Assembly (NCBI RefSeq): GCF_009730915.1
Contig: NC_052474.1
Span: forward strand, 21,921,501 to 21,985,500
Length of the DNA: 64,000 nt
Direction of reading: 5' to 3'
Source: Dioscorea cayenensis subsp. rotundata
Lineage: Eukaryota; Streptophyta; Magnoliopsida; Dioscoreales; Dioscoreaceae
A program made the translations under genes and the position numbers. The notes below the pieces were generated by a model that searched no databases, was not told where the DNA came from, and was given only the letters and a program-made list of their open reading frames with translations. Shown in pieces: positions 12,501-24,070 of the stretch (position 1 is the first letter of the stretch; each line of letters opens with the position of its first letter).

Positions 12501-15060
12501 TCAGAGAAGATATGAATCCATAATAACCTTCAACTTTTCATTTGCAGCTGCAAGTTGATGCTGCAATGACTGAATCTGCACTCTCTGTGATGAGCAAGTT
12601 TCCTGAAAATAATGACACAATTGTCAAGCCATATTAGTTTGTAAATGGAAGTGTCAAGAATTACAGCACAAGGCAACAAACCTCAAGGGCATTGGTTTTT
12701 GCCATAATGTTGTCCAGTTCTTTAGAAGATTTTCCAGTCAGCTCTTTATAGTTAGCAATCTCAGAAGTCAAGGTCTGCACCTGTGCCAATTGATTCTCAC
12801 GGTCATCTCTCACCTGTTGCAATTCACTTCTAAGGAAATAGACCTCCTTCTTTAAGTCTTCTTTCTGTTTCAGAGCATCTTGAAGAGAAGTCTGAGAAAA
12901 GACACATCATCAGTACATGATATACAAAAAAAAGGAGTTGCTTCTTCAAGTTCAAAAACATGAAATCATTCAAAAGTTCTGCAGATTCTCCAAAAAATTT
13001 ACACAGATAAAATACAAACCGACACAAAGAATAGATTTCAGACATAATCTTTAAGTTGACAGAACTAGACTAATCAATCCTTAAGTTCATTTTTCGAACT
13101 CTTACTGACTTTAACTTGGAATCAAGATTATTCATCTTATGACTATAAAAATTTGTCAAACCCCTAAAATGAGAAAATTCATGAAAAGGTGTCATTCAAC
13201 CGCTAATTCATCATGGATTAGATGAGTATTGAGATAATAAGAAACTCCAAACATCATTGCATTCAGATCATTTTGATGCAAAGCTCAGATAAATGAAAAG
13301 ACAATCCAATAAGGGAAATGGAAAACAGTAATAGTGGAAAACAAAAGATCCGATAAGTACATTGTAGCAGAATATAACCAATGAAGACAAAAATAAATAG
13401 CAATAGCAGAAACTCAAACAGCTGTCCATGTATATCAATCAGTCTGAGTTTTAGGTTTAGAGTGAACATCCAGGAAGATATACAGAAGTTGCACTATCAT
13501 TCAACATAAAAGCATAGCGAACATAGAATTTTGTATAATATAAAGAGGTAATAGATGTCCAGTTCTATATGGCATGTCATTTTGTGGCAAGCAAGGTAAC
13601 AAAAAAATCAAGCAAGCTCACCCTAGATGAATCCAACTGATTCTTGAGTGAGTTGGAGTGATCCCTTAAAGAAGTCAGGGAGTCCATCATAGCATTCTTT
13701 TCCTTCTGTAACTTTGAGATTGTCTCACCATTTTTTACTGCATCAGACTGAAGATTACTATTGTACTGCTGCAAGCTGGTGTTATACTCTTGCAATCTTT
13801 TGTTGGTCTCTTGCAACATTTTAATCTGATATGACACTTTGGAATAAGTTCCAATGATGCCCCATTCTATCCACAAAAGCAATCATGTTATGCAAGAAGT
13901 TACCTGGTCATTGCTGCGTTTTGCCTCATGGTTAGCTCTTTCAAGATCCTCAGATAGGGCAGCACGTGAAGCCTCAGAAGCAACTCTTGCTTCAGCTTCT
14001 TTCTCATATGACTTGAGTGCAGCCTAAATTCTTCAAAATCAATCAGAACAACAGATTTACGAGATCTTACCATATAGAAAAACAGACAAATAACCAACCA
14101 ATTTGAGGGCTTCCTCCTTCTGAAAGCTCTCCAGTGAAGAAGCCAACTTCGTCTCAAGCTGTTCAACAGTCATATTTAGTTCCTCCTCTCTTTTCCTCAT
14201 CTGAGTCTCTAGAAAAGCATTATCAACAAACAAATCAGTGAAATCCACAAACAATATCTTTCAAAACAGAAACAAAAACCAATTTTTCAGACCCTTCAAG
14301 TAGGAAAACCAGAATTTACCGAGTTCGGTGTGCCCTCTTCTCTTGAAATTCCACAGTACCCCGCAGCTTCTCCAGCTCAGACAAATGCCCATCCTCAAGA
14401 TCCATAAACCACTTGATGCAAGTCCTCAGCTTTCTAATGTACTCTATCATCTGTTCACTCTTCCCTGAAAAACCCCCAAATTCCACCACGGAAAACCCGT
14501 CAACACACTGAAACTGAGCTTTAATTTACCAAAACAAAAAACAATGTTTTTAAAAACACACACACACACACACACACACAACAAGTTAGGCAAACCACCT
14601 TATAGTCATTCTTGTTCTTTCCTTTCATCTTCTCACTCAAGAGCCTCTCCACATCCTCCCGCGAATTGAACTCAATCCCACCTCCGCTGCTTCCGCCATC
14701 CGATCCCGCAACAGCAGCAGCCTTTTGATCTGCTCCATGCCCTAGATTAGGCCCAGCATTGACAGTAGAAAGGACAGAGCGACTACGGAGATTCGTCGAC
14801 GGTGCCACCATCTTCCCTATCACGATCTTCCTTCGCTTATCCAGCGGGGCCTCATCTAATACATTTTCCTTCTTCTACACCCATTCAATCAATCACCCAC
14901 CCAAAAACCAACATCAAAGATCCAAAACACAGAAACAAACGGTGAAAATTAAAACCCTAAGAGATCAAAACCCTAAATCCGGAGAAGAAAGGGGAGCAGA
15001 AAGATCAAACCTTACATTTGAAGGGCTTCGTGGAGGCTTGTTCTGATTCCTTGAGGACAT
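9553..15060 (-). CDS. KIN-14 kinesin, ATK1/KATA-like, minus-end-directed C-terminal motor
   Basis: A kinesin-14 of the ATK1 type, which slides and focuses microtubules at spindle poles and in the phragmoplast. It has 17 coding exons on the minus strand: 15060-15016, 14874-14599, 14464-14320 (see break), 14208-14099, 14023-13904, 13825-13622, 12891-12682, 12602-12528, 12360-12214, 12135-11993, 11906-11797, 11512-11351, 11257-11055, 10326-10245, 10139-10035, 9935-9831 and 9732-9553. The order is a basic tail ([13 protein letters not shown]), a long coiled coil ([16 protein letters not shown]), the neck [12 protein letters not shown]-loop GQTGSGKT, switch I NEQSSRSH, switch [10 protein letters not shown], and the end SDSRLSYG. 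The length, about 806 residues, is normal. Exon 10 has one extra base, giving TAA at 12070-12072. Exon 3 has two offsetting one-base anomalies. The motor is otherwise intact, so I favour sequence errors over a pseudogene. Confidence 0.9.
12070..12084 (-). other. Frame break in kinesin exon 10 (one extra base)
   Basis: The exon enters in phase 0 reading [20 protein letters not shown] and then meets TAA at 12070-12072. The conserved continuation [15 protein letters not shown] lies one frame away. The exon is 143 bp, whereas the flanking phases require 142. The likeliest site is the CCC/TTTT run at 12077-12083. Confidence 0.9.
14320..14507 (-). other. Disturbed kinesin exon 3: offsetting one-base anomalies
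   Basis: The natural acceptor starts the exon at 14464 but gives an immediate stop from phase 0. The conserved peptide [13 protein letters not shown] needs one more G there (GGGG instead of GGG). Near 14330-14332 the frame must shift back to read HTEL before the donor at 14320. The exon length of 145 bp satisfies both flanking phases. Alternatives are an in-frame acceptor 43 bases upstream (start 14507, adding 14 residues) combined with an earlier GT donor inside the exon. Confidence 0.7.
14557..14581. repeat. (CA)n microsatellite in kinesin intron 2
   Basis: An uninterrupted ACACAC run of about a dozen units, (GT)n on the coding strand, lies 18 bases or more downstream of the exon 2 donor at 14599. 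It is likely to be length-polymorphic. Confidence 0.9.
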
Positions 15061-15275
15061 CTCCCACAGGGATTCTACAAAAGGAGAAAAAGCTTCGAAT
15101 TAGGTCGAAGGTAAGGGTTTGGAGGAGTGAAGCTGTCGGTTAGGGTGGTGGGTGGGACCTTGGAGTGCGATCCAAGGAAGGAATGAACGCGATAAATTGA
15201 ATCCGGAGAACCAAATCCAGCGCAAATTGGGGCAAATCGAAGCTCCCTCTCCTCGAATTCCTCCACCTTCGCGAA

Positions 15276-15299
15276 TTAGGGTTAGGGTTAGGGTTAGGG
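15276..15299. repeat. Four tandem TTAGGG units upstream of the kinesin start
   Basis: TTAGGG is repeated four times (15276-15299) about 215 bp upstream of the kinesin ATG, in its probable 5' leader or promoter. On the coding strand it reads CCCTAA, like the telo-box elements of plant promoters. The unit is six bases, not the seven-base TTTAGGG usual in plant telomeres. Four units are too few for a telomere. Confidence 0.9.
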
Positions 15300-17595
15300 T
15301 TTCAAACCGAGTTCTTGATCTTCAAACTGTGGACAAGAAGACGAGCGGGCTTTGGAAATTTGAAATCCAAGCTTTACTGGTTATAATGTTTCATTTTTTT
15401 CAAAACGTTACATACAACCCCCTGATATTTCCCATTTTTATATATTCTTCCCATTTTTACTTAATTTTTCAAAATATATAGGGTTGCTTCTAAAATTATC
15501 TTTCCTTCTTTATTTTATATCCAAAATTTCATTTTATTTTTCCCTAAATATTAATAAAGATATTCAGTATATATTAAAAATGAAACTAATATTATTAATT
15601 TTTATATAGATTGATATGAAGCAAAATTTTGTATTTTTAGGATACACAAAAATTTATACTGTGAAAATTGTGTTAATTAGATTTAGTGGTTACTTTAATT
15701 AACATGAACCTCCGGGGGTTATGTGTGATTATTTGCCTTGAGGGGCAATTTGCAATTATAGTAATATTTAGGGAGTTAGGTGAAATTTACCCCCATTTCT
15801 TTATTTAAAAGGTGAGATTTTAAGGTAAGGTTAAGGATCTAATCTCGAGGCATAACTGACGGTTGTGATGTTATCTCGAGTATGGTACTGATCTCGAGGA
15901 GATATGGACGGCTGTAATGATATGTCTTAGAGTGTGATTAAACAATAAAAGCGGGCCCAAATCGGATCATGTTTGCAATTATAGTAAATTGTAAGGAAAG
16001 TTATTAACTTTATTAATTCAATTAAAAAATTAATCATTTGATAACCTAATTTTAATTATTTTTTAAGTTACTATAAATTAAATAGTTTCGGTTTGGACAA
16101 GTCATTATAAAATATTAAAATTAGATATAAATGTTTATTTTAATACAGATAAATTATATATATTGTGCTTAATTAATCCTATAATGTCTTTGTTAGATGG
16201 TAGTTGGATAAAATAAATTTTTGTGCCAAAAAAGTTAATACTATATTTCATTAATAAGAAAATAAATTTTTGAATTTTAATTGGAGAAAAAAAATTTCAT
16301 CAAGAGGAGTATTAACCAAGTAAAACAAGATGCTTAATACCAACCTAATATTTATTTAAAAATATTGATCAATGTTAATGTTTGATTAGTTTAGTTTAGT
16401 GCAAATTTTTAACACATACATTGATACATACATACAAAGATAAATACATACATATGTAAATATACATTCATGTGTTTATATTCATTCTTTCGCGACATTC
16501 GCAAATAGTTCACAGAAAAGACAAAAATAAGTGAAGGAAATCAAAATAGAAACACAAAGAACAAGGCGAAGAGAGATTGGACAACATTACCAAAGAATAG
16601 TGCCCTGAGTGTTGTACTGTACAAATTAACTTGAGCACTTGTGATTCATTGTATTACTATTGCAGATAACGATCAAATGGTTAAGATGAGAGTATCGTAT
16701 ATCTTTACTTTGTACTTTACAATTGTTTTATAGCATTGTTTATCCTTTTTTTTCACTGTTTATCCTATTTTCACTGTTTATAATACTGTTGATAACATTA
16801 TTAATAATCACCATTGATAATTACTATTGAATTTACTATTTGTCAAAATAAATGATGCATATATTAAAAAAAACATTCCATTGAGTTTAAAATAATATTA
16901 ATGGTGACTAATTTGTAATGATATATTTGTAAATGAAAAATAACCGCATTGAATATTAGTGGCCATGGAATATGCCCATATATCGAATTCAAAGACATAC
17001 AAAAATTATTAAAATACAAAAATTATTGTTATTATTATAACACTCACTTACAATGAAGAAGATATTTTAACAAGGATATGTATATATATATATATATGGG
17101 AAAGTTTTTTCATTACAAACAGACCCGTCAATCCATTTAAAACGATGGAAAATGAGAAAAATATTAATTAAAACGAGTACAAAATGAAAGAAAGAGAAGC
17201 GAATACTTGCTTAGTCCAATGACAAAAACACTTGACAACATGAGTACATGTGAGTTTAAACTCTATATTTATAGTATTATTTATAATATTGTTCATACAA
17301 TGCTCCTGGGTGAATCCCTGCCAGAAGAGTTGTATCGTTTTTATAATAGAGAGAATTATTAGCTCAATATAATTCATGTAAATTTTTTAGACATGTACAT
17401 GGTAAATTTTTATTGCCTCATATAACATTTGTCCAAGCTAATAAGTTCTTAAAAAATCGATCGATAAGCAATTGTAACTGGTACAATTGAAAGGCACTTA
17501 TCACCTACTGTCAAAAATGAAAATGATGGAAAATAAACAAAAAAAACCATTCACATTCATATAACCAAACATAAGATAACATTTTGCTCTCAAGG

Positions 17596-17773
17596 TATGT
17601 TTGGATTGATGGTAAAATACTAGAGTTAGAAAAATTAAAAATAAGAACAAAGACAATGTTCTCATGTGTTTGGTGGAATATCCGAAGAAACTTATTCAAT
17701 GAATTTTCCTCAATTTGTTTTAATCATTTTTCTATTTTATTATTTATTGTTTTTTGTAAAATCCAAACACATT
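17596..17773. mobile_element. Candidate MITE with short terminal inverted repeats
   Basis: The stretch opens with TATGTTTGGATTG and closes with AATCCAAACACA, an imperfect inverted pair about 180 bp apart around an AT-rich interior. GTTTGG/CCAAAC ends are common in plant non-autonomous DNA transposons. I could not find a clear target-site duplication, so this is tentative. Confidence 0.4.
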
Positions 17774-19207
17774 GAAAAGGTATATGAAAAGCACTTGCAT
17801 GGCCGGACAAATGTTTTACAATTGGTTTCTTATATATATATATATAATTTATTTAATGAAGCATATAAATAAATAATATAGTTGCTTGGAGAACAACTTT
17901 AATTTAGCTCGAGAAAAATTCTAAGAGGAAAATTTAAATAATTTTTTTTATTACTCAATTAATACCACTCAAAAACAATAACATAAGTTGTTTATTGTAA
18001 TGGTTATCTATAAAAGAAAATATTAATGTTTAATATGTGTAATGTACTCAAGGAAAAATAGTTGAATGAATCTTTCTTCACAAATTAATGATTTAACTAA
18101 TCAAGCTTTATAATTAGTTGAATAACTACACTTAATATATTTTTTTAAACAAATATTAATATTGGCAAACAAGTACTTTTAATTAAAATTCAAAAGTTTA
18201 GAAGGTATTCAACTTCAATAGGATTATCTCATCTACTAATCCAAATGTAAGAAATAATTAACATATTGAGCAAAGAAAAATTAAAACATGTAACACACAA
18301 ATTTATATATGAAAAAAAAATTAAAATCAAGGAAAAAAAGGGAGATAATTCCAATATGCTGAAAACTAAGTTAAATACTGCCAGCATGGTTTACCAAAGT
18401 AATTTTGACTATAATAAAATCTGGACAACAAGTTAATATAATTTGAATTTAGTTTGAGTAATGACTTTTAAGATCACCTATTTTTTTTTTAATAAAAATC
18501 ATATAAAACTTTTAATGATATCAGTGGTTATTTTGATAAAAATTACACATAAATTTTTTTAGTTAAATTTAACAAAACTCAGCTCATAGAAAAAAAAAAA
18601 ACTACTAATAGTTTAGTGATAATTCACCATAAAACACACAAGAAAGCGAGTGTTTAAAATCTTACTCTCACAGAACCATACATTATGGGTCCAATATTGT
18701 TCATCAATACTGTTTGCTAATGTTTATATAGGTTCTTTGTAGAATGAACAATATTTTTTTCTCGATATTTATTTATTTTTTTTACGGTAATTGTTGCCTT
18801 TATGAAAATAAAATAAAATAAAAAACGGCTCAGAGATTCTAACACTGCACCAATGTGACAGTCAACCTCCATTCAATACTACAATTGGTTGACCTCTTCC
18901 ATTAATCTATAAACAAAATATATACACATTACAAACAAATACACTTAAATTAATGTTTGATTTTCCTCAACATAGTCTAAAGAATGTGACCAAGCCAGCA
19001 GCTCACAAAAGCCTGCCCAATGTAACATTCTCAAGCATTCAAAGAACTCTTCCAATTCCAACACCAAACCAAACAAATGCAATAAATCAAATAATTCATG
19101 TCATTCATTCACATCATCACAACAACTCCTTTAATTTGTTTCTTCTCTTCTCATACTAGTACTACTTCATTTTGTGAAACCAAAATCAAAAGCAAAAGAA
19201 AACAGAG

Positions 19208-19505
19208 ATGAAGAAATGGAGGAAAAGAGAAGAAGAGGAAGAAGTTGAGGAGAAAGCAGTGGTGCTTGTTGCAGTGGAAGGGACTAAAGAAATCATAGGC
19301 CATGCACTTGAATGGGCTGTCAGAAATGTTGTTCAACCACAGGACACACTCATTCTCTTAGCTCTTGTTTCCTTGTCTTCTCTCAATAACCAGTCCACTG
19401 TTCTTCCTCACTTCTTCTCATGTATTTCCTTTTCTTTCTTTCTGCTTATCTGTTAATTTCTTCTTCATTTTGTTCTTGATTTGATTTTTTATTTTCTTTG
19501 TTTGT

Positions 19506-19539
<34 letters not shown>

Positions 19540-22500
19540 GCTTTGTTTAAGAAGTGGGGCAATTGGGAATGGAGTTGGTAGTAGTGGTAGTAATAATAAG
19601 GAGAGTTCAATGCAGGAGCTCATTGAGATTGGAAGAGTGAATGAGAAATGTGCAGAGATGATGAATGAGTTGTGTTCACAGAACAATGTAAAGCATGTTC
19701 AGATACTGGTGAAGCTCATTCCACAGCCTCTGTTTTGCACTGTTGCTGATTCTGCTGAAGAACATCAAGCTAACTGGGTCATTCTTGACAGGTTTGTGTC
19801 TATATATATATATATATATACACATATATTTAATTTACTTGCAAGTTTTGATCTTTGGATTGCATTGGGATGCTTCAGTTTGATTTTCTGAAATGAAAAA
19901 GAAAAAAATGTTTTTGTTTGAGTTTCAAAGATTAAAAATGGTCTTTTGCAGGAGGTTGAAGAGGGAGAGTGAGAATTGTTTGAAGAGATTAGACAGCAAC
20001 ATAATACTGATTGATCATGCAATCCCAAAGATTTTGCAACTAAAAAAACAAGTGAAGGGAATAGAAGAAGTGAAATCAGAGAGAAATCAGAGTAACTTTG
20101 ATGATAGTTTATCAGTAACAAGCAGTCAAAGCACTGAAAGCTTTAGAAGTTCAAGCACTAGTACTGTAACATCATTAAGCTCAAACACTAGTGAGAAAGA
20201 TACTAGCACAAGTAACACTCCTCATCCTCCTTATTCAAGGCTATCTCAATCTCAGCAGCTATTCAGGCCTAAACACAACATGGATCATCACCATCACCAT
20301 CACCATCATCATCATCAATTTTACACCAAGCCTTCTGTTTCATCTGTCACAGGTTTGTGTTCAATGAAATTTTTTCAATATTCTTATCCTTTTCTCAGTT
20401 CAGTTTTGGATTTTAATTGAGTTAATTGAATGCACACCACTATAGAAAACAATTTATAGTTTATAAGACTTGAAGTTAAAGTTTGAATTTTCCTAAACTC
20501 TTGATTCATCTGTGCAGCAGGAACCAACAAGAAGAATATTCTTGAAGACACTCTCCAAGAAAAGCTCAACATAAACACAAACACTAACACAAACAAGCCA
20601 TCTCTTCCAATGGTTTCAGGTTGTATGTCCATACACAGACATATGAAATGCACAGGTAGTTACTATAATTAGTTCATAATTCAGTTATTTATCGACATCT
20701 GATTGTACAACAGGTGAAGTTTTGTCGAAGAAGATGAACACAAACAGATCAACAAGCACTCCACCTGCAGCAAGGAGGTTATCAGTGGACTCAAGAACAC
20801 AAGTAAACAATCAAATTTTATCACCAGAGAGACCTACTGAAATTTCAAGACAACAACCATGGGCTGGTGGTATCTCTTGTAGGACTTTCAGGGATGGTTC
20901 TAAGATACAACAAAGACCTTCATCAACACTAAAAACTCGGGCTTCAATCGATAGAACTTCCAGCATTCGACGGCATATATCTCTTTCGATCAAGCAACCG
21001 CACACTCCACCGCCACTTTGTTCAGTCTGCAAACACGCGGCGCCGGTTTTTGGTAAACCGCCGAGGAAATTTAGTTATGAAGATATACAAAAGGCGACAA
21101 ATGTGTTTTCTCCGGCGAATTATTTGGCCGAAGGGGGGTTCGGGCCGGTGTATAGGGGAGTTCTGGAGGACGGGCAGGTGGTGGCAGTGAAGAAGCATAA
21201 GAAGGCGAGTGCTCAAGGCGCGGCGGAGTTTTGCTCGGAGGTGGAAGTGCTAAGTTGTGCACAACACCGGAATTTGGTAATGCTTGTGGGATATTGCATG
21301 GACGATGATTGGCTTCTTGTTTACGAGTATGCTTGCAATGGCTCGCTCGATAAACATCTTTACGGTGAGTAAAAATGAGAAACCCAGACTTATATATTCA
21401 ACGTCATATTAAGAATTGAATATGAACATAAATTTTTCATTAGATTCTAATAGAAAGCATAGAAAGCATAGAGGTAGTAAAAAACAATCAATCATGTATC
21501 TTTGAATACAATTATGTAAAATAAATGTGAAAGAGCAAGAGATCTATATATATTCAAAGTAATATTTATGTAATATGTTTTTTGATGGCAATGTATATAT
21601 ATATATATATGTGCAGGGATTCAAGCAAAGGAGGTAATGCCATGGCATCATAGACAAAAGGTGGCAATGGGAGCAGCAAGAGGATTGAGATATTTACATG
21701 AAGATTGTAGAGTTGGATGTATAATCCATAGAGATCTAAGGCCTAATAACATTCTTCTCACCCATGATTTTGAGCCCATGGTTTGTTTTTGTTTTTCTTT
21801 ATGAATTCATTAAATTTTTTTTATTATGGTTAAAAAATTTTAATTAATAAATTAACTGAAAATTTATTACTCGAAGATTATTAATGTGAGAAATTAAATT
21901 TTAGGTCGGAGATTTTGGGCTTGCAAGGTGGCAAGCAAACGGGCAATCGGCCGAAGAAACTCGTATTGTCGGAACATTTGGGTGAATATATATATATATA
22001 ATATTAAAAGAAAATTTGTTTAATTTTATAAAGTGATAATATTGATGGTAAAATGTTGTTTTATTTCTTAATTTTTTTTATTAGATATTTGGCACCAGAG
22101 TACACACAAACAGGGCAAATAACAGAGAAGGCAGATGTGTATGCATTTGGAGTGTTGTTATTGGAGTTGATTAGTGGTGTTAAGGCTATTGATTTAGCAA
22201 GAGGCACTGGTCAACAGTATCTACCTCAATGGGTATGCCTTTAACTCCTCTTTTATATATATATATATATATATTAAATATATATATAACAAAAATATTA
22301 ATACTTGTAACCTTGATTTGAGTTTCTATATATATATATAATTTGAATAAAAATATCACAAAAAGATAAATGGTTTTATAACTTGCATGTTTTATTGTGA
22401 ACAATAATAGGATTTATATATCTACATTTCCTTTCATATACATGATATGAATTTAGGCATGTATATATGGAAACTATAGGTATATAATAATATTGTGAAT

Positions 22501-23846
22501 ATGTGATATTGAGATATGATTGGAATGATGCTAATGAAATAATGCTATTTATTATTGAGAAGAAATGGATTTATTAATTAAAAAAAATTAAAATGAAAAA
22601 CAGGCAAGGCCATTGATGGAGATGAACATGATACATGAGCTGATTGATCCAAGATTGAATGGAAACTATGTAAAGTGGGAGGTTGAATGCATGATTTATG
22701 CCTCGAGTTTATGTCTCTTGTCTGATCCTGAAATGAGGCCTCGCATGTCTAAGGTTTGTTTGTTTGTTTCTCTTTCTCTCTCTCTTTTTTTTTCCTCCTA
22801 AAAAAACATGAATAATTTGTTTTTTAATAAACAAAATTTTAATCATTTCTAACATTGCATTAGTTCATATGAATAAATCATGAATAAGCTTACATTGTAA
22901 ATTATGTGTCAAAATCATGTGACATTTTCATGTGTTTATATTAACCATAGGGACCAAACACTAATATTTCTATTTAACTCAACAGTCAAATCAAAAATAC
23001 TACTTGATAATACCCTAGCTTATATATTTAAATATATATTTTTCAAATTAATTGACGTAAGAGTATTACTTACTCCAATGCTCTAAATAAGCCCCTTGAT
23101 GTTCGCTAATCTATTTTTAACTCATCATGTTGTAAATAAACCAAACAAACTGAACTCTTATACTATGTTAGATACAAAATGAAACTGTATTATTTGGTTA
23201 TGTCTTTCTATCTATATTTTTCAAATTAACCAATATGAAACTACTAGTTACCCCAATAAAAATGATCATGTTGTTCCTTCATAGAGCAAAAACAAACAAC
23301 GCCCTCACTTAAATGTCCGCCGATGTCTTGAAACCTTGAAAAAACTAAATCCAACCTAGAAAGATTCAAATGAACCAACATTAAGGTGTTAAAACTATAG
23401 TCACTAACAAATAAACACATATTTTACAGGTGCTAAGGATTTTGGAAGGAGACATGGGCAGTAAACTCCCAGCTATCATTCCACAACAACATGTTTCAAT
23501 GCCACAATTTCCTTTCCCTCCATATCACCATCCTCCAGTCCCACTGCAATCAAGTCATCATCCTCATCATCATCATCATCATCATCATTCCATTCCCACA
23601 TTTAAACCTACTACAAGATCAAGTCATCCACAAATTCAAAACTACCCTTATGCATTCAATGAGGTTGACATGATCGATCAAACAAGGAACACTTTGACAG
23701 TTCATAATCAGAATGAGAATAACCTCAATGAAGAGTACCAAGATTACCTTCAAGGTTTGTTTGATGAGTTCTTGCACAAGGCCCGACACTTGTCATCGTT
23801 GTCGACTGATGATTCAGCAACACCGCGCGCGAGAAGGATTTACTGA
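19208..23846 (+). CDS. Receptor-like cytoplasmic kinase with N-terminal USP domain
   Basis: A soluble protein kinase with an N-terminal adenine-nucleotide alpha-hydrolase (universal stress protein) domain, related to plant proteins often labelled inactive protein kinase SELMODRAFT_444075-like. Exons: 19208-19421 (end uncertain), 19541-19791, 19952-20352, 20518-20619, 20714-21364, 21617-21780, 21905-21981, 22085-22232, 22604-22753 and 23430-23846. The USP part reads [20 protein letters not shown] through [11 protein letters not shown] Ser-rich linker with ten histidines follows, then the kinase: [32 protein letters not shown] and YLAPEYT. Catalytic Lys, Asp and DFG are all present, so inactive is only a label; Arg replaces the usual Lys after HRDL. 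A second His-rich stretch lies in the C-terminal tail. The donor T|GT at 19421 is phase 1, but exon 2 is open only in phase 0, so an alternative donor or an extra G in the run 19556-19559 is implied. Confidence 0.85.
19509..19538. repeat. (GTT)n microsatellite before the exon 2 acceptor
   Basis: About ten GTT units immediately precede the TTTAG acceptor at 19540 in the first intron of the USP-kinase gene. They supply much of the pyrimidine-rich tract, so repeat length could affect splicing of exon 2. Confidence 0.85.
20282..20317 (+). repeat. Poly-histidine coding repeat
   Basis: CAT/CAC codons encode an uninterrupted run of ten histidines in the linker between the USP and kinase domains. 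The codons are mixed, so this is not a pure triplet expansion. A second His-rich run lies near 23556-23590. Confidence 0.9.
23556..23592 (+). repeat. Second poly-histidine coding repeat, C-terminal tail
   Basis: Codons for [11 protein letters not shown] followed by SIP, mostly CAT, in the last exon of the USP-kinase. The tail is also rich in Pro and Gln. A shadow frame reads the same DNA as poly-isoleucine and is not real. Confidence 0.88.
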
Positions 23847-24070
23847 TTCTTTGCTAGACAATGTCATTGTCTTCCCTCTAGAACATGTTAATATTTAGTA
23901 GCTGATATCTGTATGCATGTATAAAACCTAGGAATTTGAAATGCAAACAATGGAGAAACAGTAATCTTCTTTCAGTGCAATTGAATTGAATTTCAAAGTT
24001 CAAAGTATGTGAGAACAGCACAATATGATGAAGAAGAAGAACGACAAGAATAGAAGATATAAGACCAAGA

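Larger units (their letters stand above)
15061..19207. other. Divergent intergenic region, kinesin / USP-kinase (about 4.1 kb)
   Basis: AT-rich DNA with no convincing gene. The left 300 bp should hold the kinesin 5' leader and promoter. Positions about 15400-15790 contain a partly inverted pair built around AACCCCC/GGGGGTT. The 16-base word TTTGCAATTATAGTAA is repeated at 15749 and 15972. Two degenerate copies of an ATCTCGAG-plus-GACGG(T/C)TGT unit lie at about 15840-15930. A candidate MITE lies at 17596-17773. The stretch 18900-19207 should carry the kinase promoter and leader. Short open frames here have no recognisable similarity. Confidence 0.55.

Noticed and set aside
9553..15060. Kinesin as a pseudogene
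   Set aside because: Only one-base breaks at homopolymers are present. Splice sites, phases and all motor motifs are intact, and three neighbouring genes show the same kind of break.
15276..15299. Telomere or interstitial telomeric array
   Set aside because: Only four units lie beside a gene start; a promoter telo-box is simpler.
19765..20121. 118-residue antisense open frame in the USP-kinase
   Set aside because: It covers exons of the real gene and an AT repeat, and has no recognisable domain.
23491..23673. Poly-isoleucine protein
   Set aside because: It is a shifted reading of the His-rich C-terminal exon of the USP-kinase.
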